DNA of 64,000 nt, taken from Acinetobacter sp. ANC 4173 (GTDB lineage: Bacteria; Pseudomonadota; Gammaproteobacteria; Pseudomonadales; Moraxellaceae). The DNA lies in contig NZ_SJOF01000003.1 of assembly GCF_004331255.1 (NCBI RefSeq), positions 186,001 to 250,000 of the forward strand, written 5' to 3'. The position numbers and the translations under genes were made by a program. Positions 45,865 through 55,100 of this stretch are shown piece by piece; within the stretch, counting starts at the first letter, position 1; each line of letters begins with the position of its first letter. The notes under the pieces were generated by a model. The model ran no database searches. It saw only the letters and a program-made list of their open reading frames with translations, and had not been told where the DNA came from.

Positions 45865-46371
45865 TCAAATCTTCAGACCAATCTCTTGAAAAAAAGTGTT
45901 CATATTGATACACCGAATACCAAGATCATTAGCAATATCAGGAACTTTCGGGCTCTGCGAAGGTTGATTTTTATTTAAACTGATATTTTTCGTTTCACTT
46001 GTTACAATCACTAAATTATCTTTTTTTGCAATTGCGATCAACCATCCATCTGCTATTTTTTCATGTGTCCAACTTTTGTCATTTGTTAACGCTTTCTCAC
46101 TATAACAGTCATGAGTTGCAATATGTTGGATAACTTCACTCCATAAATCAGCATAATCTTTGTATTTACAAGAAGCTCCTGTAAAGTTTTCTTCAAGCCA
46201 TTTTTTAAAACTTTCATCTTGATAATGTTCATTAACAACAATATCTGGAAGTACTACTTGTGAATTGATGATTACTTTAATTTTCTCCCAAAAACTTGGA
46301 AAAAAATCAAATTGATAATATCTTTCATAAAAGTTGATATAAATATTAGTGTCCAATAAATACTTAGTCAT
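45865..46371 (-). CDS. DUF4411 PIN-like protein, putative toxin
   Basis: About 168 residues from the ATG at 46371, with GAGG 5-6 nt upstream. PIN-domain signs: KYLLDTNIYINFYERYY (conserved Asp near the N-terminus), EHYQDESF, DCYSEKALTND, and EKIADGWLIAIAKKDNLVIVTSE (second acidic cluster). DUF4411 genes are usually paired with an HTH-ImmA/IrrE gene, as here; a toxin/RNase role is inferred. The start overlaps the end of that upstream gene, so the pair is translationally coupled. Confidence 0.85.
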   Translation of the reverse strand: MTKYLLDTNIYINFYERYYQFDFFPSFWEKIKVIINSQVVLPDIVVNEHYQDESFKKWLEENFTGASCKYKDYADLWSEVIQHIATHDCYSEKALTNDKSWTHEKIADGWLIAIAKKDNLVIVTSETKNISLNKNQPSQSPKVPDIANDLGIRCINMNTFFQEIGLKI

Positions 46372-47470
46372 TGCCACCTCTATTCATCAAAATTTTATAT
46401 CCTTTGAAACCAACACCTACAATATTAAATGCATCTGTATATGAAATACGATCATGATTTACTGCATTCATAACATATTTGAAAAATTTATTATCAACTC
46501 GAAATCTAATGTTATTTGTATAACTTCCACCATTAGAATCACTTGGTAATAAACGTTCAAGATTTTTCTTTAGATATCTAGTCCGATTCTGGTATTCGTC
46601 ATGTGTTATCTTATTTAAGTCTAATAGTCTTCTAACAATTACAAATTCACTGACTTTAAATTTTCTAGCTAAAAAATTACTATCGGTTGAATTAAGCTGT
46701 AAGAAAATCTCTTGAGGAACTAAGATTTCTGCTGTTACTTTATTTATAAATGCTTCAGTTCGATCAAATTGGTAATCGCCAGTATCTACAATGTTAAATA
46801 TTTCTTCAGTACCTACAAAAATATGCACTAACTCATGTACTAATGTAAAGAGTTGACCATTCTTAGTATCTTTTTGATTAATAAAAATTATAGGTGCTTT
46901 ATGGTCAAGTAATACAAACCCTCGAAATTCTTTCACACTTAGAGGACGATGTGTATTGTCTTTCACTTTACCATTAAAAAAAACAAATACGCCTATACCA
47001 TTAATCTTATCACGTAGATAATTTAATGGATTATCCGCTTGATTCTGGAAAAACAAAGGAATTTCCAGCTTATTACGTATTTTTTTAGCTACCTCTAGAA
47101 AATTGGAATCAATAGAAAATTGACCCACAAAATCTAAATTGTCAGTAATTTCATTCTTCAAAAATTCCTGCTTGACTTCCATTTCTGCAATGGTATCTCT
47201 TAACTCTTCACTTGCTTCATCGATTGAATCAGACTCAAGTGTCCTAAAGTCCAATCGTTTGATGTCAATATCAATAGTTTTATTTAGTAATAAGAGACCT
47301 GTTGGAACATTTATTTTTTTTGCTATTTCAGATAACTGATTAAAAGTTGGCTGTTTTTCTCCACTTAAAATTTGATCTAAATTATTAATTTTGGTTCTTA
47401 AAACACTCAAAGAAATTTGGGCATTTTGAACATAATAATTCAATGTGTTAGTGTCGATACGCATTGACAT
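46364..47470 (-). CDS. HTH plus ImmA/IrrE-type metallopeptidase domain protein
   Basis: 368 residues. N-terminal XRE-like HTH region (about 15-60: LRTKINNLDQILSGEKQPTFNQLSEIAKKINV), then a DUF955 peptidase domain with zinc motif LVHELVHIFVG (HELVH at about 213) and downstream Glu in FDRTEAFINKVTAEILVP. Such proteins act as regulators or antitoxins cut or activated by stress. Overlaps the DUF4411 gene. AGGAGGGG precedes the ATG. Strongly AT-rich, unlike the core genome. Confidence 0.88.
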   Translation of the reverse strand: MSMRIDTNTLNYYVQNAQISLSVLRTKINNLDQILSGEKQPTFNQLSEIAKKINVPTGLLLLNKTIDIDIKRLDFRTLESDSIDEASEELRDTIAEMEVKQEFLKNEITDNLDFVGQFSIDSNFLEVAKKIRNKLEIPLFFQNQADNPLNYLRDKINGIGVFVFFNGKVKDNTHRPLSVKEFRGFVLLDHKAPIIFINQKDTKNGQLFTLVHELVHIFVGTEEIFNIVDTGDYQFDRTEAFINKVTAEILVPQEIFLQLNSTDSNFLARKFKVSEFVIVRRLLDLNKITHDEYQNRTRYLKKNLERLLPSDSNGGSYTNNIRFRVDNKFFKYVMNAVNHDRISYTDAFNIVGVGFKGYKILMNRGGND

Positions 47471-47595
47471 TACATCCCCTCCTCTACGCCCATTTGACCT
47501 TTTCTTATGCTAACATAAATTAACTGTGCAATACTGTCTATAAACACTCACAACAATACGGCACAAGTTGACGTGAATTTTAAATAGAATTATTT

Positions 47596-50500
47596 TCAAA
47601 CCTTCTTTTTCGTCCGTGTATAAATATGCTTTGCCAATCGCTTAGCAACTTTTTTACGCAACTCATCTGTACTCATAACCTTATTACAGACTTCCTCATT
47701 TCCTGCAAGTCGAACAAGAAACAGATCAATCAACTTTCCAGATAAGTACTCTGTAAAACTGTCTAAAGAATTTGCGTTCACTGCTTGTACAATTTCTTCA
47801 TTTTCGATAGCTGCTTGCTCAACCTGATCAAAGAACAATTGATCAGCTACTGTAAAGTCTGTACCGAACGCCTCATTCAACTCATCAATCAGATGCGATA
47901 CATTATCAGTAGATTCTGCCTGCCCTGTTCCCACATCCGTTGAACCTTTCAAGGCATTCGCTTCACCATGCCCTAAATCGATACTATTTTCACTTAACTT
48001 CTGTAGGCGATAAAATTGAAGTTCAACAATTTTCGATAAATCAACTTCATTTTCTTTAGAGCCTTTAGGCAACTTTTGTAGTAAAGCTTTTAAATACGCA
48101 TATCGTTGCTCATGCTCTGAATCTGTAAAGTCCATGATTTGCGAGACAAAGAGATATAAATTTAAATAGCTTTGTAATTGGCTTTTAAATAGTTTTTGTT
48201 GCTCTTGTTGATGTACAAGATCATCAGGATGAATTTTCTTATATTTATCAACAGCACGGTCAATAATACTATTCAACTGTTTATGTTCATGCCCTGTTAG
48301 CTTGCTTCTATCCTTAAACCAAATATTGGCAAACTCATTTAAATCAACTTCAAAGTAAAACTTCCATTGATCCAATGTATGACCAAGCTCATTCAACTTT
48401 TGCTCATTTGGAATATCACCAAGTTTAGTCAACTCGTAAAATGGTTTAAATGCTTTATAAATGTCTTCATGGGTATTCACAAAGTCCAATACAAAAGTAT
48501 CTTCTTTACCATAAGTACAACGGTTCAGACGAGATAAGGTTTGTACTGCTTGAATTCCCGATAGTTTCTTATCTACAAACATGGTGTGTAGTAAAGGCTG
48601 ATCAAAGCCTGTTTGATATTTTTCAGCAACCAATAACACTTGATAATCATCTGTGTCAAATTGATCAGGTAATTCAGTTTCTTTAAAACCATTCATTTTA
48701 GGTTCTGTATATTCAGTACCATCAACCTCTAGTTTCCCTGAAAAAGCGACTAAAGACTTAATCCCTGTATATTTTTTTTCTTTAATATACTCATCAAAAG
48801 CAAGCTTGTAGCGTACTGCTTGTTCACGAGAATTCGTTACAACCATTGCTTTGGCACGACCACCAATTCGGTGCATCGTCACTGTTCTAAAATGCTCGAC
48901 AATGATTTCTACTTTCTGAGCGATCACGCTTGGATGCATTGAAACAAAACGAGCCATCAAAGCTTTGGTTTTATTCTTTGCAAGTTCTGGATCATTGTCA
49001 GCAATTTTGATTAATTTATAGTACTGCCCATAGGTCGTGTAGTTTGCCAATACATCTAAAATAAAGCCCTCCTGAATTGCCTGTTTCATACTGTAATGAT
49101 GAAACGGGGCTTCGCCGTTATCACCCGCTTCATCAAAGCAAGCAAGCGTTTTCCATTTTGGTGTAGCAGTAAAGGCAAAAAAACTTAAGTTAGGCTGGCG
49201 ACTACGTTTTGACGCTTCTGCAAATAAATGCTTTTTCACATCATCTGTGAGTTCACTTTCATCCTCATCGCCATCATCTAAAAACTCTTGGGCGATTGCT
49301 GCTTCAATCCCATCTTTATTTAGAATCTGCTTCAGTTGCTGTGCTGTCTCCCCACCTTGCGAGCTATGAGCTTCATCTACAATCACTGCAAAACGCTTCC
49401 CTTCTGTACTCAAATCAACAGTAATTCCTTTTTTCGCTTGGGTGCGAATCGACTGCATGATGTATGGAAATTTTTGGATAGTGGTAATAATGATAGGTAC
49501 ATTTGAAGCCAAGGCATTGGTGAGCTGTAGGGTGTTTTCATCAATTTTTTGCACGACACCATCTTTATGCTCAAACTGTGCAATGGTTTCTTGTAACTGT
49601 CGATCAAGTACAATACGGTCAGTAATCACAATAATAGAATTAAAAATTTTCTGATCATCTGCATTGTGCATCGATGCCAATTGATGTGCGAGCCAAGCAA
49701 TGGTATTTGACTTACCTGAACCTGCTGAATGCTGAATTAAGTAGTTATGACCTGAACCATTGGCTTTACTGTGTTTTGTGAGTTTACGCACAGCATCTAA
49801 TTGATGGTAACGTGGGAAAATCATGGTTTCTTTTTCGATATATCGAAAACCAGTTTCAGTTCTAATTTTTTTGGTTTCTACACTCAAATGCATATAGCGC
49901 GCAAAGATTTCCATAAAACTATGACGAGCTAAAGTTTCAGTCCACAGATAATGCGTGCGTACATCACCTTCTACAGGTGGATTACCTTTACCATTTAGAT
50001 AACCTTTGTTGAAAGGTAGAAAAAAGGTGTTTTCTCCATCCAACTTCGTGGTCATATAGACATCGCAGGTATCTACTGCAAAATGAACCAAGGTACGTTT
50101 TTTAAAATCAAATAAACGTCCTTTTGCATTACGCTCTTTTTTAAATTGAATTTTGGCATCTTCAACATTCCAACCCGATGCTGAAAACTCATTTTTAAGT
50201 TCAAGCGTGATTAATGGAATACCATTGAGTGAAAGCACCATATCAGGAATTTCATTAAATTCTGTATGAAGCTGACGTGTACATTTAAGGACATTGGCAT
50301 CGTATTGTTCTTGGGTAGTTTTATTGATGCTGGTATTGGGTGCAAAGTATGCCATTTTGATTTTTTTACCAAAGCATTTAAAGCCTTGACGTAAAACTGA
50401 TAGAGCACCTTCGGTATCTAATGCATGTGCTAAATCATTGACAATACGAGTTGCTGTTTCATCTTTACACGAGTTATGGATTTTCTCCCAAACTTTTGGT

Positions 50501-50643
50501 TGCGTCGCTTGAATAAAGGCAACGACATCTTTAGGAAATAGAGCAATTCTTGGGTCATAATCTTTCGGGTTGCCTTTTACATAACCGCCAGCCGTTGTTA
50601 AGCTTTGTTCGATGGCTTGTTCAAAATAATATTCGCTATGCAT
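47596..50643 (-). CDS. hsdR: Type I restriction enzyme, endonuclease/translocase subunit HsdR
   Basis: 1015 residues. N-terminal PD-(D/E)xK nuclease (Asp in EIPDMVLSL, ELK in LITLELKNEFS, about 134-150), then SF2 translocase: Walker A QHSAGSGKSN (about 304-313), DEAH in VIVDEAHSSQ (about 422-428), SFFAFTATPK, and motif VI region QTLSRLNR. The C-terminal helical domain contacts HsdM. Cuts DNA lacking the host methylation. Last gene of the hsd operon, 35 bp after hsdS. Full length. Confidence 0.95.
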   Translation of the reverse strand: MHSEYYFEQAIEQSLTTAGGYVKGNPKDYDPRIALFPKDVVAFIQATQPKVWEKIHNSCKDETATRIVNDLAHALDTEGALSVLRQGFKCFGKKIKMAYFAPNTSINKTTQEQYDANVLKCTRQLHTEFNEIPDMVLSLNGIPLITLELKNEFSASGWNVEDAKIQFKKERNAKGRLFDFKKRTLVHFAVDTCDVYMTTKLDGENTFFLPFNKGYLNGKGNPPVEGDVRTHYLWTETLARHSFMEIFARYMHLSVETKKIRTETGFRYIEKETMIFPRYHQLDAVRKLTKHSKANGSGHNYLIQHSAGSGKSNTIAWLAHQLASMHNADDQKIFNSIIVITDRIVLDRQLQETIAQFEHKDGVVQKIDENTLQLTNALASNVPIIITTIQKFPYIMQSIRTQAKKGITVDLSTEGKRFAVIVDEAHSSQGGETAQQLKQILNKDGIEAAIAQEFLDDGDEDESELTDDVKKHLFAEASKRSRQPNLSFFAFTATPKWKTLACFDEAGDNGEAPFHHYSMKQAIQEGFILDVLANYTTYGQYYKLIKIADNDPELAKNKTKALMARFVSMHPSVIAQKVEIIVEHFRTVTMHRIGGRAKAMVVTNSREQAVRYKLAFDEYIKEKKYTGIKSLVAFSGKLEVDGTEYTEPKMNGFKETELPDQFDTDDYQVLLVAEKYQTGFDQPLLHTMFVDKKLSGIQAVQTLSRLNRCTYGKEDTFVLDFVNTHEDIYKAFKPFYELTKLGDIPNEQKLNELGHTLDQWKFYFEVDLNEFANIWFKDRSKLTGHEHKQLNSIIDRAVDKYKKIHPDDLVHQQEQQKLFKSQLQSYLNLYLFVSQIMDFTDSEHEQRYAYLKALLQKLPKGSKENEVDLSKIVELQFYRLQKLSENSIDLGHGEANALKGSTDVGTGQAESTDNVSHLIDELNEAFGTDFTVADQLFFDQVEQAAIENEEIVQAVNANSLDSFTEYLSGKLIDLFLVRLAGNEEVCNKVMSTDELRKKVAKRLAKHIYTRTKKKV

Positions 50644-50678
50644 GGCATTTCCCCAAAAAAATATGACCCAATGATTTT

Positions 50679-52007
50679 TTAGTTTAGTTTAAGATTTCGA
50701 ACATCGATCTTCCCTGTCACCACTTGCGTGATTAAGGTTGAGCGATATTCATTTAAAAGATGAACGAGTTTTTTGCCTTTACCAATAGCGCTATTAAACT
50801 TTTCATCTTCATTTTTTAAATATTCAATTAATTGCTTTTGCTCTTCCAAGGGAGGAATAGCCAAAGTTAAATCATTATACTTTTCAGCACTTACATTCTG
50901 AATCGTAGCTTGGATATTAATGGAACTAATCCAATCCCAATATTGTTTAGATTGAAGAAAATAATTAACAAATTCAGGATTATAATTTTCTTGATCTAAC
51001 CTAGCACGAATTAGATAACCCGCATAACAGGCAATACCTATTGATTCAGCTTTGTAAAGATAACTTTTACCAACTGTTGCCCCACTTCTTGCTAGTAAAA
51101 TATCTAAGTCATCCAATAGATATTCCTCTGCTTTTTCGAACTCTAGAGATTTAAATGTTTCATCCTTCAAATTTCCAGAATCATCAATATCAGTGATTCG
51201 TATATATCGTGGATTTTCTTTATCCTCGGATTCAGCTGATTCATTTGCACCATATTTCAGCTTTTCCGATAAAAGAAATTTTAACCTTTTAATTTTCCAT
51301 TGTTGTGGAATATTACCTAAAATCTCTATACCACTTTCTTTCATCTCCACATCAGGATTTAAGCCCTTAGTCACCGCATGAGAAATTAAAGCGACTCGTT
51401 GTTCAGCTAACTTTTCCAGTAAGGTTGCTTGCTTCGTAATCAGAGAATCAACTTGGGCAAGACGTTTATCTAAAAAATCTGCAATAGCTTCTTGTTCATC
51501 AGATGGTGGCAAAGCAATTTTGATATTTCCGACAGTATCTGTATTTAAATTTAATTGTGTACCAAGTTTTCCTAGACCTAAATAAGGTTGTCCTGATGCA
51601 AAAATATAATATAAAAAATTAATGGACTCCTTCCAATCAGGAAAATAAACAAATCCATCGTGGATACAAGCTTTAACCTTAGTGATAATGGGTTTTCCTA
51701 CACTACCTGCAATACTTAAAAATATTGAATCAGGTTGCATTTTCACACTCAAAGAATTTCCTAATTCAGACAATCGCTGAGTAGTTTCTAAGAGATACTT
51801 ATCACTAGCTGTTACATCTGCTATTCGAACCCAAGCATATTCACCTTCATCATCAAAATACTCTGGATTATCAATTGGCCTAGGAGAAGCTCCGCGTTTA
51901 ACTAAAGTCAAACGCTTAATAGACAAGCATTTCCAATGGCTAGGGATTTCCCCTAACCATTGCACGCCACTATCCTTATAACTTTCGTAACGTGGTAACT
52001 GACTCAT
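50679..52007 (-). CDS. hsdS: Type I restriction specificity subunit HsdS
   Basis: 442 residues with two target-recognition domains. TRD1 is about 1-160 (YKDSGVQWLGEIPSHWKCLSIKRL), then the first conserved spacer helix (LDKRLAQVDSLITKQATLLEKL, about 185-215); TRD2 begins at SGIEILGNIPQQWKIKRLKF, and the final helix (LEEQKQLIEYLKNEDEKFNSA) ends the protein. Each TRD reads half of the bipartite target. Start overlaps the hsdM stop by 4 nt (ATGA), as usual. Target sequence cannot be predicted. Confidence 0.94.
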   Translation of the reverse strand: MSQLPRYESYKDSGVQWLGEIPSHWKCLSIKRLTLVKRGASPRPIDNPEYFDDEGEYAWVRIADVTASDKYLLETTQRLSELGNSLSVKMQPDSIFLSIAGSVGKPIITKVKACIHDGFVYFPDWKESINFLYYIFASGQPYLGLGKLGTQLNLNTDTVGNIKIALPPSDEQEAIADFLDKRLAQVDSLITKQATLLEKLAEQRVALISHAVTKGLNPDVEMKESGIEILGNIPQQWKIKRLKFLLSEKLKYGANESAESEDKENPRYIRITDIDDSGNLKDETFKSLEFEKAEEYLLDDLDILLARSGATVGKSYLYKAESIGIACYAGYLIRARLDQENYNPEFVNYFLQSKQYWDWISSINIQATIQNVSAEKYNDLTLAIPPLEEQKQLIEYLKNEDEKFNSAIGKGKKLVHLLNEYRSTLITQVVTGKIDVRNLKLN

Positions 52008-54241
52008 GCAGACAAACCTCCTAACATCTGCATAATCTCACGCTCAAGCTGAACAATCTCAGACTTAATTTCCTCTAAAGGACGTGGTGGCTCATAAACA
52101 TAAAAATGACGGTTGATTGGAATTTCATAACCCACTTTGGTTTTACTATAATCAATCCACGCATCAGCCACATGCGGTAAAACTTCAGCTTTTAAATAGG
52201 CTTCACAGTGCGTTGTAACCAATGGCAATAACTCAGACAAGTCAGGCTCTTTGTCATAATTTACAGGCAAAGGCAAAGTCAAATTGTCAGGGAATGAAAC
52301 AAGTTCCGTATCCCGCAACTGAGTATCAGGCTCAATATTACCTTTACTGTCTTTGCAGACATCCGCAGTTTGATCACGCTCAGACAACGCTTCCAAAATC
52401 GCTTTTTTCACAGGTGCACCAAGCTTAAAAGTTAATCCTTTTAGAATTGGATCAAGTACTTTTAAAAATTCATCACGATTTTTCCAAACCTGATCAGAGA
52501 TTTTTGCTGTAAGTGCCTTCTTAATCGCTTCCTGTTGTAAACGACCTGCTTGCTCCTCTTTCGAAATTTCAGCAGTATCTTTGACTTTCTTACTCTTGGC
52601 TAAGCTTGCAAATGCGGACTGTTCATCCAACAAAGCAATACGTTCAGCAGAAATTGTAAAGTTCAAACGCAATGGGCGTTCTACAGTCAGCTTCAAGTAA
52701 CCAAAATCTTGATTATTAAAAATCTTTGAACACACCTTCGCTTCACCAGCTTTGGTTTGGATCAATGCACTCGTGTCTTGATCTTTAAATTTCGAATAAA
52801 ACTTAGTCAGTTCAGCAATATGATCTTTAGACAATTCATGGCGCTTATTACCTAAACTTTTAGCCATTTTCTGATAATGCGAAGTACCATCAATGAGCTG
52901 TACTTTACCTTTACGCTGTTCAGATTTTTTGTTCGAAATAATCCAGATATAAGTATAAATACCTGTGTTATAGAACATCTGATCAGGCAAAGCGATAATC
53001 GCTTCAAGCCAATCATTTTCGATAATCCAACGACGAATATTACTTTCACCACTGCCTGCATCACCTGTAAATAAGGGCGAACCATTAAATACCACAGCAA
53101 TACGTGAACCTTCACCACCATTTTCAGGCGAAGCTTTCATTTTAGAAATCATGTGTTGAGCGAACAATAATGATCCGTCATTGATACGTGGCAAGCCTGC
53201 ACCAAAGCGACCTGAAAAGCCTTGCTTCTCTTCCTCATCAATAAATTCTTTTTGGTTTTTCCATTCCACACCAAAAGGAGGATTTGAGAACATATAGTGA
53301 AAGTCTTTATCTGCATGACCATCACGCGGAACATAACCATCTTTTTCCTTGGCATTTTTCACACCAAGCGTATCACCATACACAATGTTTTCAGCAGGTT
53401 CATCTTTTATCAACAAGTCAGAACAACAGATGGCGTATGACTCAGGGTTATACTCTTGTCCATACATATCAAGGCTAATCTTGTCATTGTATTTCTTAAG
53501 AAATTTTTCTGATTCAGACAACATCCCGCCCGTACCCGCCGTAGGATCATAAATACTACGGTGCACACCTGCTTTAACAAGCTCATCCTGATCTTCTTCA
53601 AAGATTAAATTCACCATCAGCTCAATCACTTCACGAGGCGTAAAGTGATCCCCTGCTTCCTCATTTGCCTGTTCATTAAACTTACGTACTAACTCTTCAA
53701 ATAGGTAGCCCATTTGTAGATTACTCACGCTACTAGGCGCAAGGCTTAAACCTGACTCTACCAAACCATTACGGAACTCTTGGAAGACTTTATATAGGCG
53801 GTTTGCATCATCAAGTTTTTCAATTTCTTTAGCAAATTCAAACTTGGCAAAAATATCCTTTGCTTTAGGTGAAAAACCATCAATATACTTTGTTAAATTT
53901 GCCGTAAATTGATCTGGATCATCCAACAGTTTTTGTAGATTAAAACCACTGATGTTATAAAGATTTTGTTTACGATTTTTATCCGCAATTTGGCTCAACT
54001 GCTTTTGTAAAAAGACATTTGGGTTTTTGTCTTGCAAATTCGCCACAGCTTTTTCATAGCATGCTTTCATTTCATCTGCATACGGTGCAAGAATTGCATC
54101 AAAACGGCCTAATACAATTAATGGCAACATCACACGACGATACTGCGGTGGACGATAAGGGCCACGAATAATGTTGGCGATACTCCAGACTAATCCTACA
54201 ATTTTGCCATGTTGTGAGTGTTGATTTACTTCATTTGTCAT
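52004..54241 (-). CDS. hsdM: Type I DNA methyltransferase HsdM
   Basis: About 745 residues; start ATG 54241 chosen because GGAG lies 8 nt upstream (another ATG two codons earlier). N6-adenine methyltransferase: SAM motif SIYDPTAGTGGM (about 232-242), catalytic NPPF in FSNPPFGVEW (about 320). Region before it is the HsdM N-terminal helical domain; about 560-745 the C-terminal part. Methylates the HsdS target and protects the host. Second gene of the operon. Confidence 0.95.
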   Translation of the reverse strand: MTNEVNQHSQHGKIVGLVWSIANIIRGPYRPPQYRRVMLPLIVLGRFDAILAPYADEMKACYEKAVANLQDKNPNVFLQKQLSQIADKNRKQNLYNISGFNLQKLLDDPDQFTANLTKYIDGFSPKAKDIFAKFEFAKEIEKLDDANRLYKVFQEFRNGLVESGLSLAPSSVSNLQMGYLFEELVRKFNEQANEEAGDHFTPREVIELMVNLIFEEDQDELVKAGVHRSIYDPTAGTGGMLSESEKFLKKYNDKISLDMYGQEYNPESYAICCSDLLIKDEPAENIVYGDTLGVKNAKEKDGYVPRDGHADKDFHYMFSNPPFGVEWKNQKEFIDEEEKQGFSGRFGAGLPRINDGSLLFAQHMISKMKASPENGGEGSRIAVVFNGSPLFTGDAGSGESNIRRWIIENDWLEAIIALPDQMFYNTGIYTYIWIISNKKSEQRKGKVQLIDGTSHYQKMAKSLGNKRHELSKDHIAELTKFYSKFKDQDTSALIQTKAGEAKVCSKIFNNQDFGYLKLTVERPLRLNFTISAERIALLDEQSAFASLAKSKKVKDTAEISKEEQAGRLQQEAIKKALTAKISDQVWKNRDEFLKVLDPILKGLTFKLGAPVKKAILEALSERDQTADVCKDSKGNIEPDTQLRDTELVSFPDNLTLPLPVNYDKEPDLSELLPLVTTHCEAYLKAEVLPHVADAWIDYSKTKVGYEIPINRHFYVYEPPRPLEEIKSEIVQLEREIMQMLGGLSA

Positions 54242-54269
54242 TTTCATTTCTCCAATTCAAAAATTCGGT

Positions 54270-54863
54270 TTATTGCGCCACTTTGGCTTGCACTAAAATT
54301 TGTTCGCTCTTCGCTTGATTGTATTCGGCTCTTAAAGCTGTCAATTGTTTGAATATTAAAGCTTCATTGTGTGCTTCTTCGGCAAGTCGAAGAATCTCTT
54401 CTTGTTGAAACATAGAAGGAATAACTATTTCCGCTTCTTTTAAGGTCGAAATACTGAGCATCATCAGCAATGATCCTCGACTATTCATTTCAAAATAAGA
54501 TCGCATTGCTTGTGAATGATTAAAGTACCAAGCTAAAAATTCGGGTTTTATGTTATCAACATTCAAATTCACGACGATAAATTGATTACTTACAACAACT
54601 TGATCTGATTCATTACCTTTGAATACATAGGCTTTTGGCTCTCCACGAGCGACCACAATAATCGAGTTATATTTCAAATATTGAGGTCTTGAGTCGTAAG
54701 CCCATTCAAGTTCTGACCATTGATTTTCTGAAATAACTACTTGATCTTTGGATAAATCTTTAATTTGAATTGCTTTTACATCAAAAGTCACTGCTGGTTT
54801 CTCAAGGGGGCGTTGTGTAAACCCTGTATAAATCTCAGCAATATTTTTTAATTTAGTCTCCAT
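54270..54863 (-). CDS. Half-size HsdS-like (single TRD) protein
   Basis: 197 residues. MKTKLK-type start (METKLKNIAEIYTGFTQRPLE) and SIIVVARGEPKAYVFKGNESDQVVVSNQFIVV resemble one HsdS target-recognition domain (LKNIAEIxxG ... ISTLKEAEIVIPSMFQQEEI), followed by a single helix (LRLAEEAHNEALIFKQLTALRAEY) like a CR segment. Only one TRD and one spacer, so half of a normal S. First gene of the hsd operon, 28 bp before hsdM. It could dimerise to give an alternative specificity or modulate HsdS. AGGAAGG precedes the ATG. Confidence 0.75.
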   Translation of the reverse strand: METKLKNIAEIYTGFTQRPLEKPAVTFDVKAIQIKDLSKDQVVISENQWSELEWAYDSRPQYLKYNSIIVVARGEPKAYVFKGNESDQVVVSNQFIVVNLNVDNIKPEFLAWYFNHSQAMRSYFEMNSRGSLLMMLSISTLKEAEIVIPSMFQQEEILRLAEEAHNEALIFKQLTALRAEYNQAKSEQILVQAKVAQ

Positions 54864-54989
54864 AGTCCTTCCTTTAATAAACTTGGAGTACTTTGTTATT
54901 TTTCAGATATAATCTGTTTAACAAAGTCTCCTGTGATAGTGGATTTTGTTTTGAAAAGTTATCTGATCGCCAAATCCTAACTTTTCAAA

Positions 54990-55027
54990 TCACGCAGTAG
55001 AACTCGTACTGAGTTTTTACTGCGTGA
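54990..55027. repeat. Inverted repeat upstream of the hsd operon
   Basis: Perfect arms TCACGCAGTA (54990-54999) and TACTGCGTGA (55018-55027) with an 18-nt spacer, between the DUF262 stop and the start of the hsd operon. Possible operator or hairpin at the operon head. Confidence 0.5.
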
Positions 55028-55100
55028 GATTAATGTACGATAGAATTGAAACTTATGCAATAAAATTTTCACTTTTTAACGTACTGCAAAGTATAACGCT

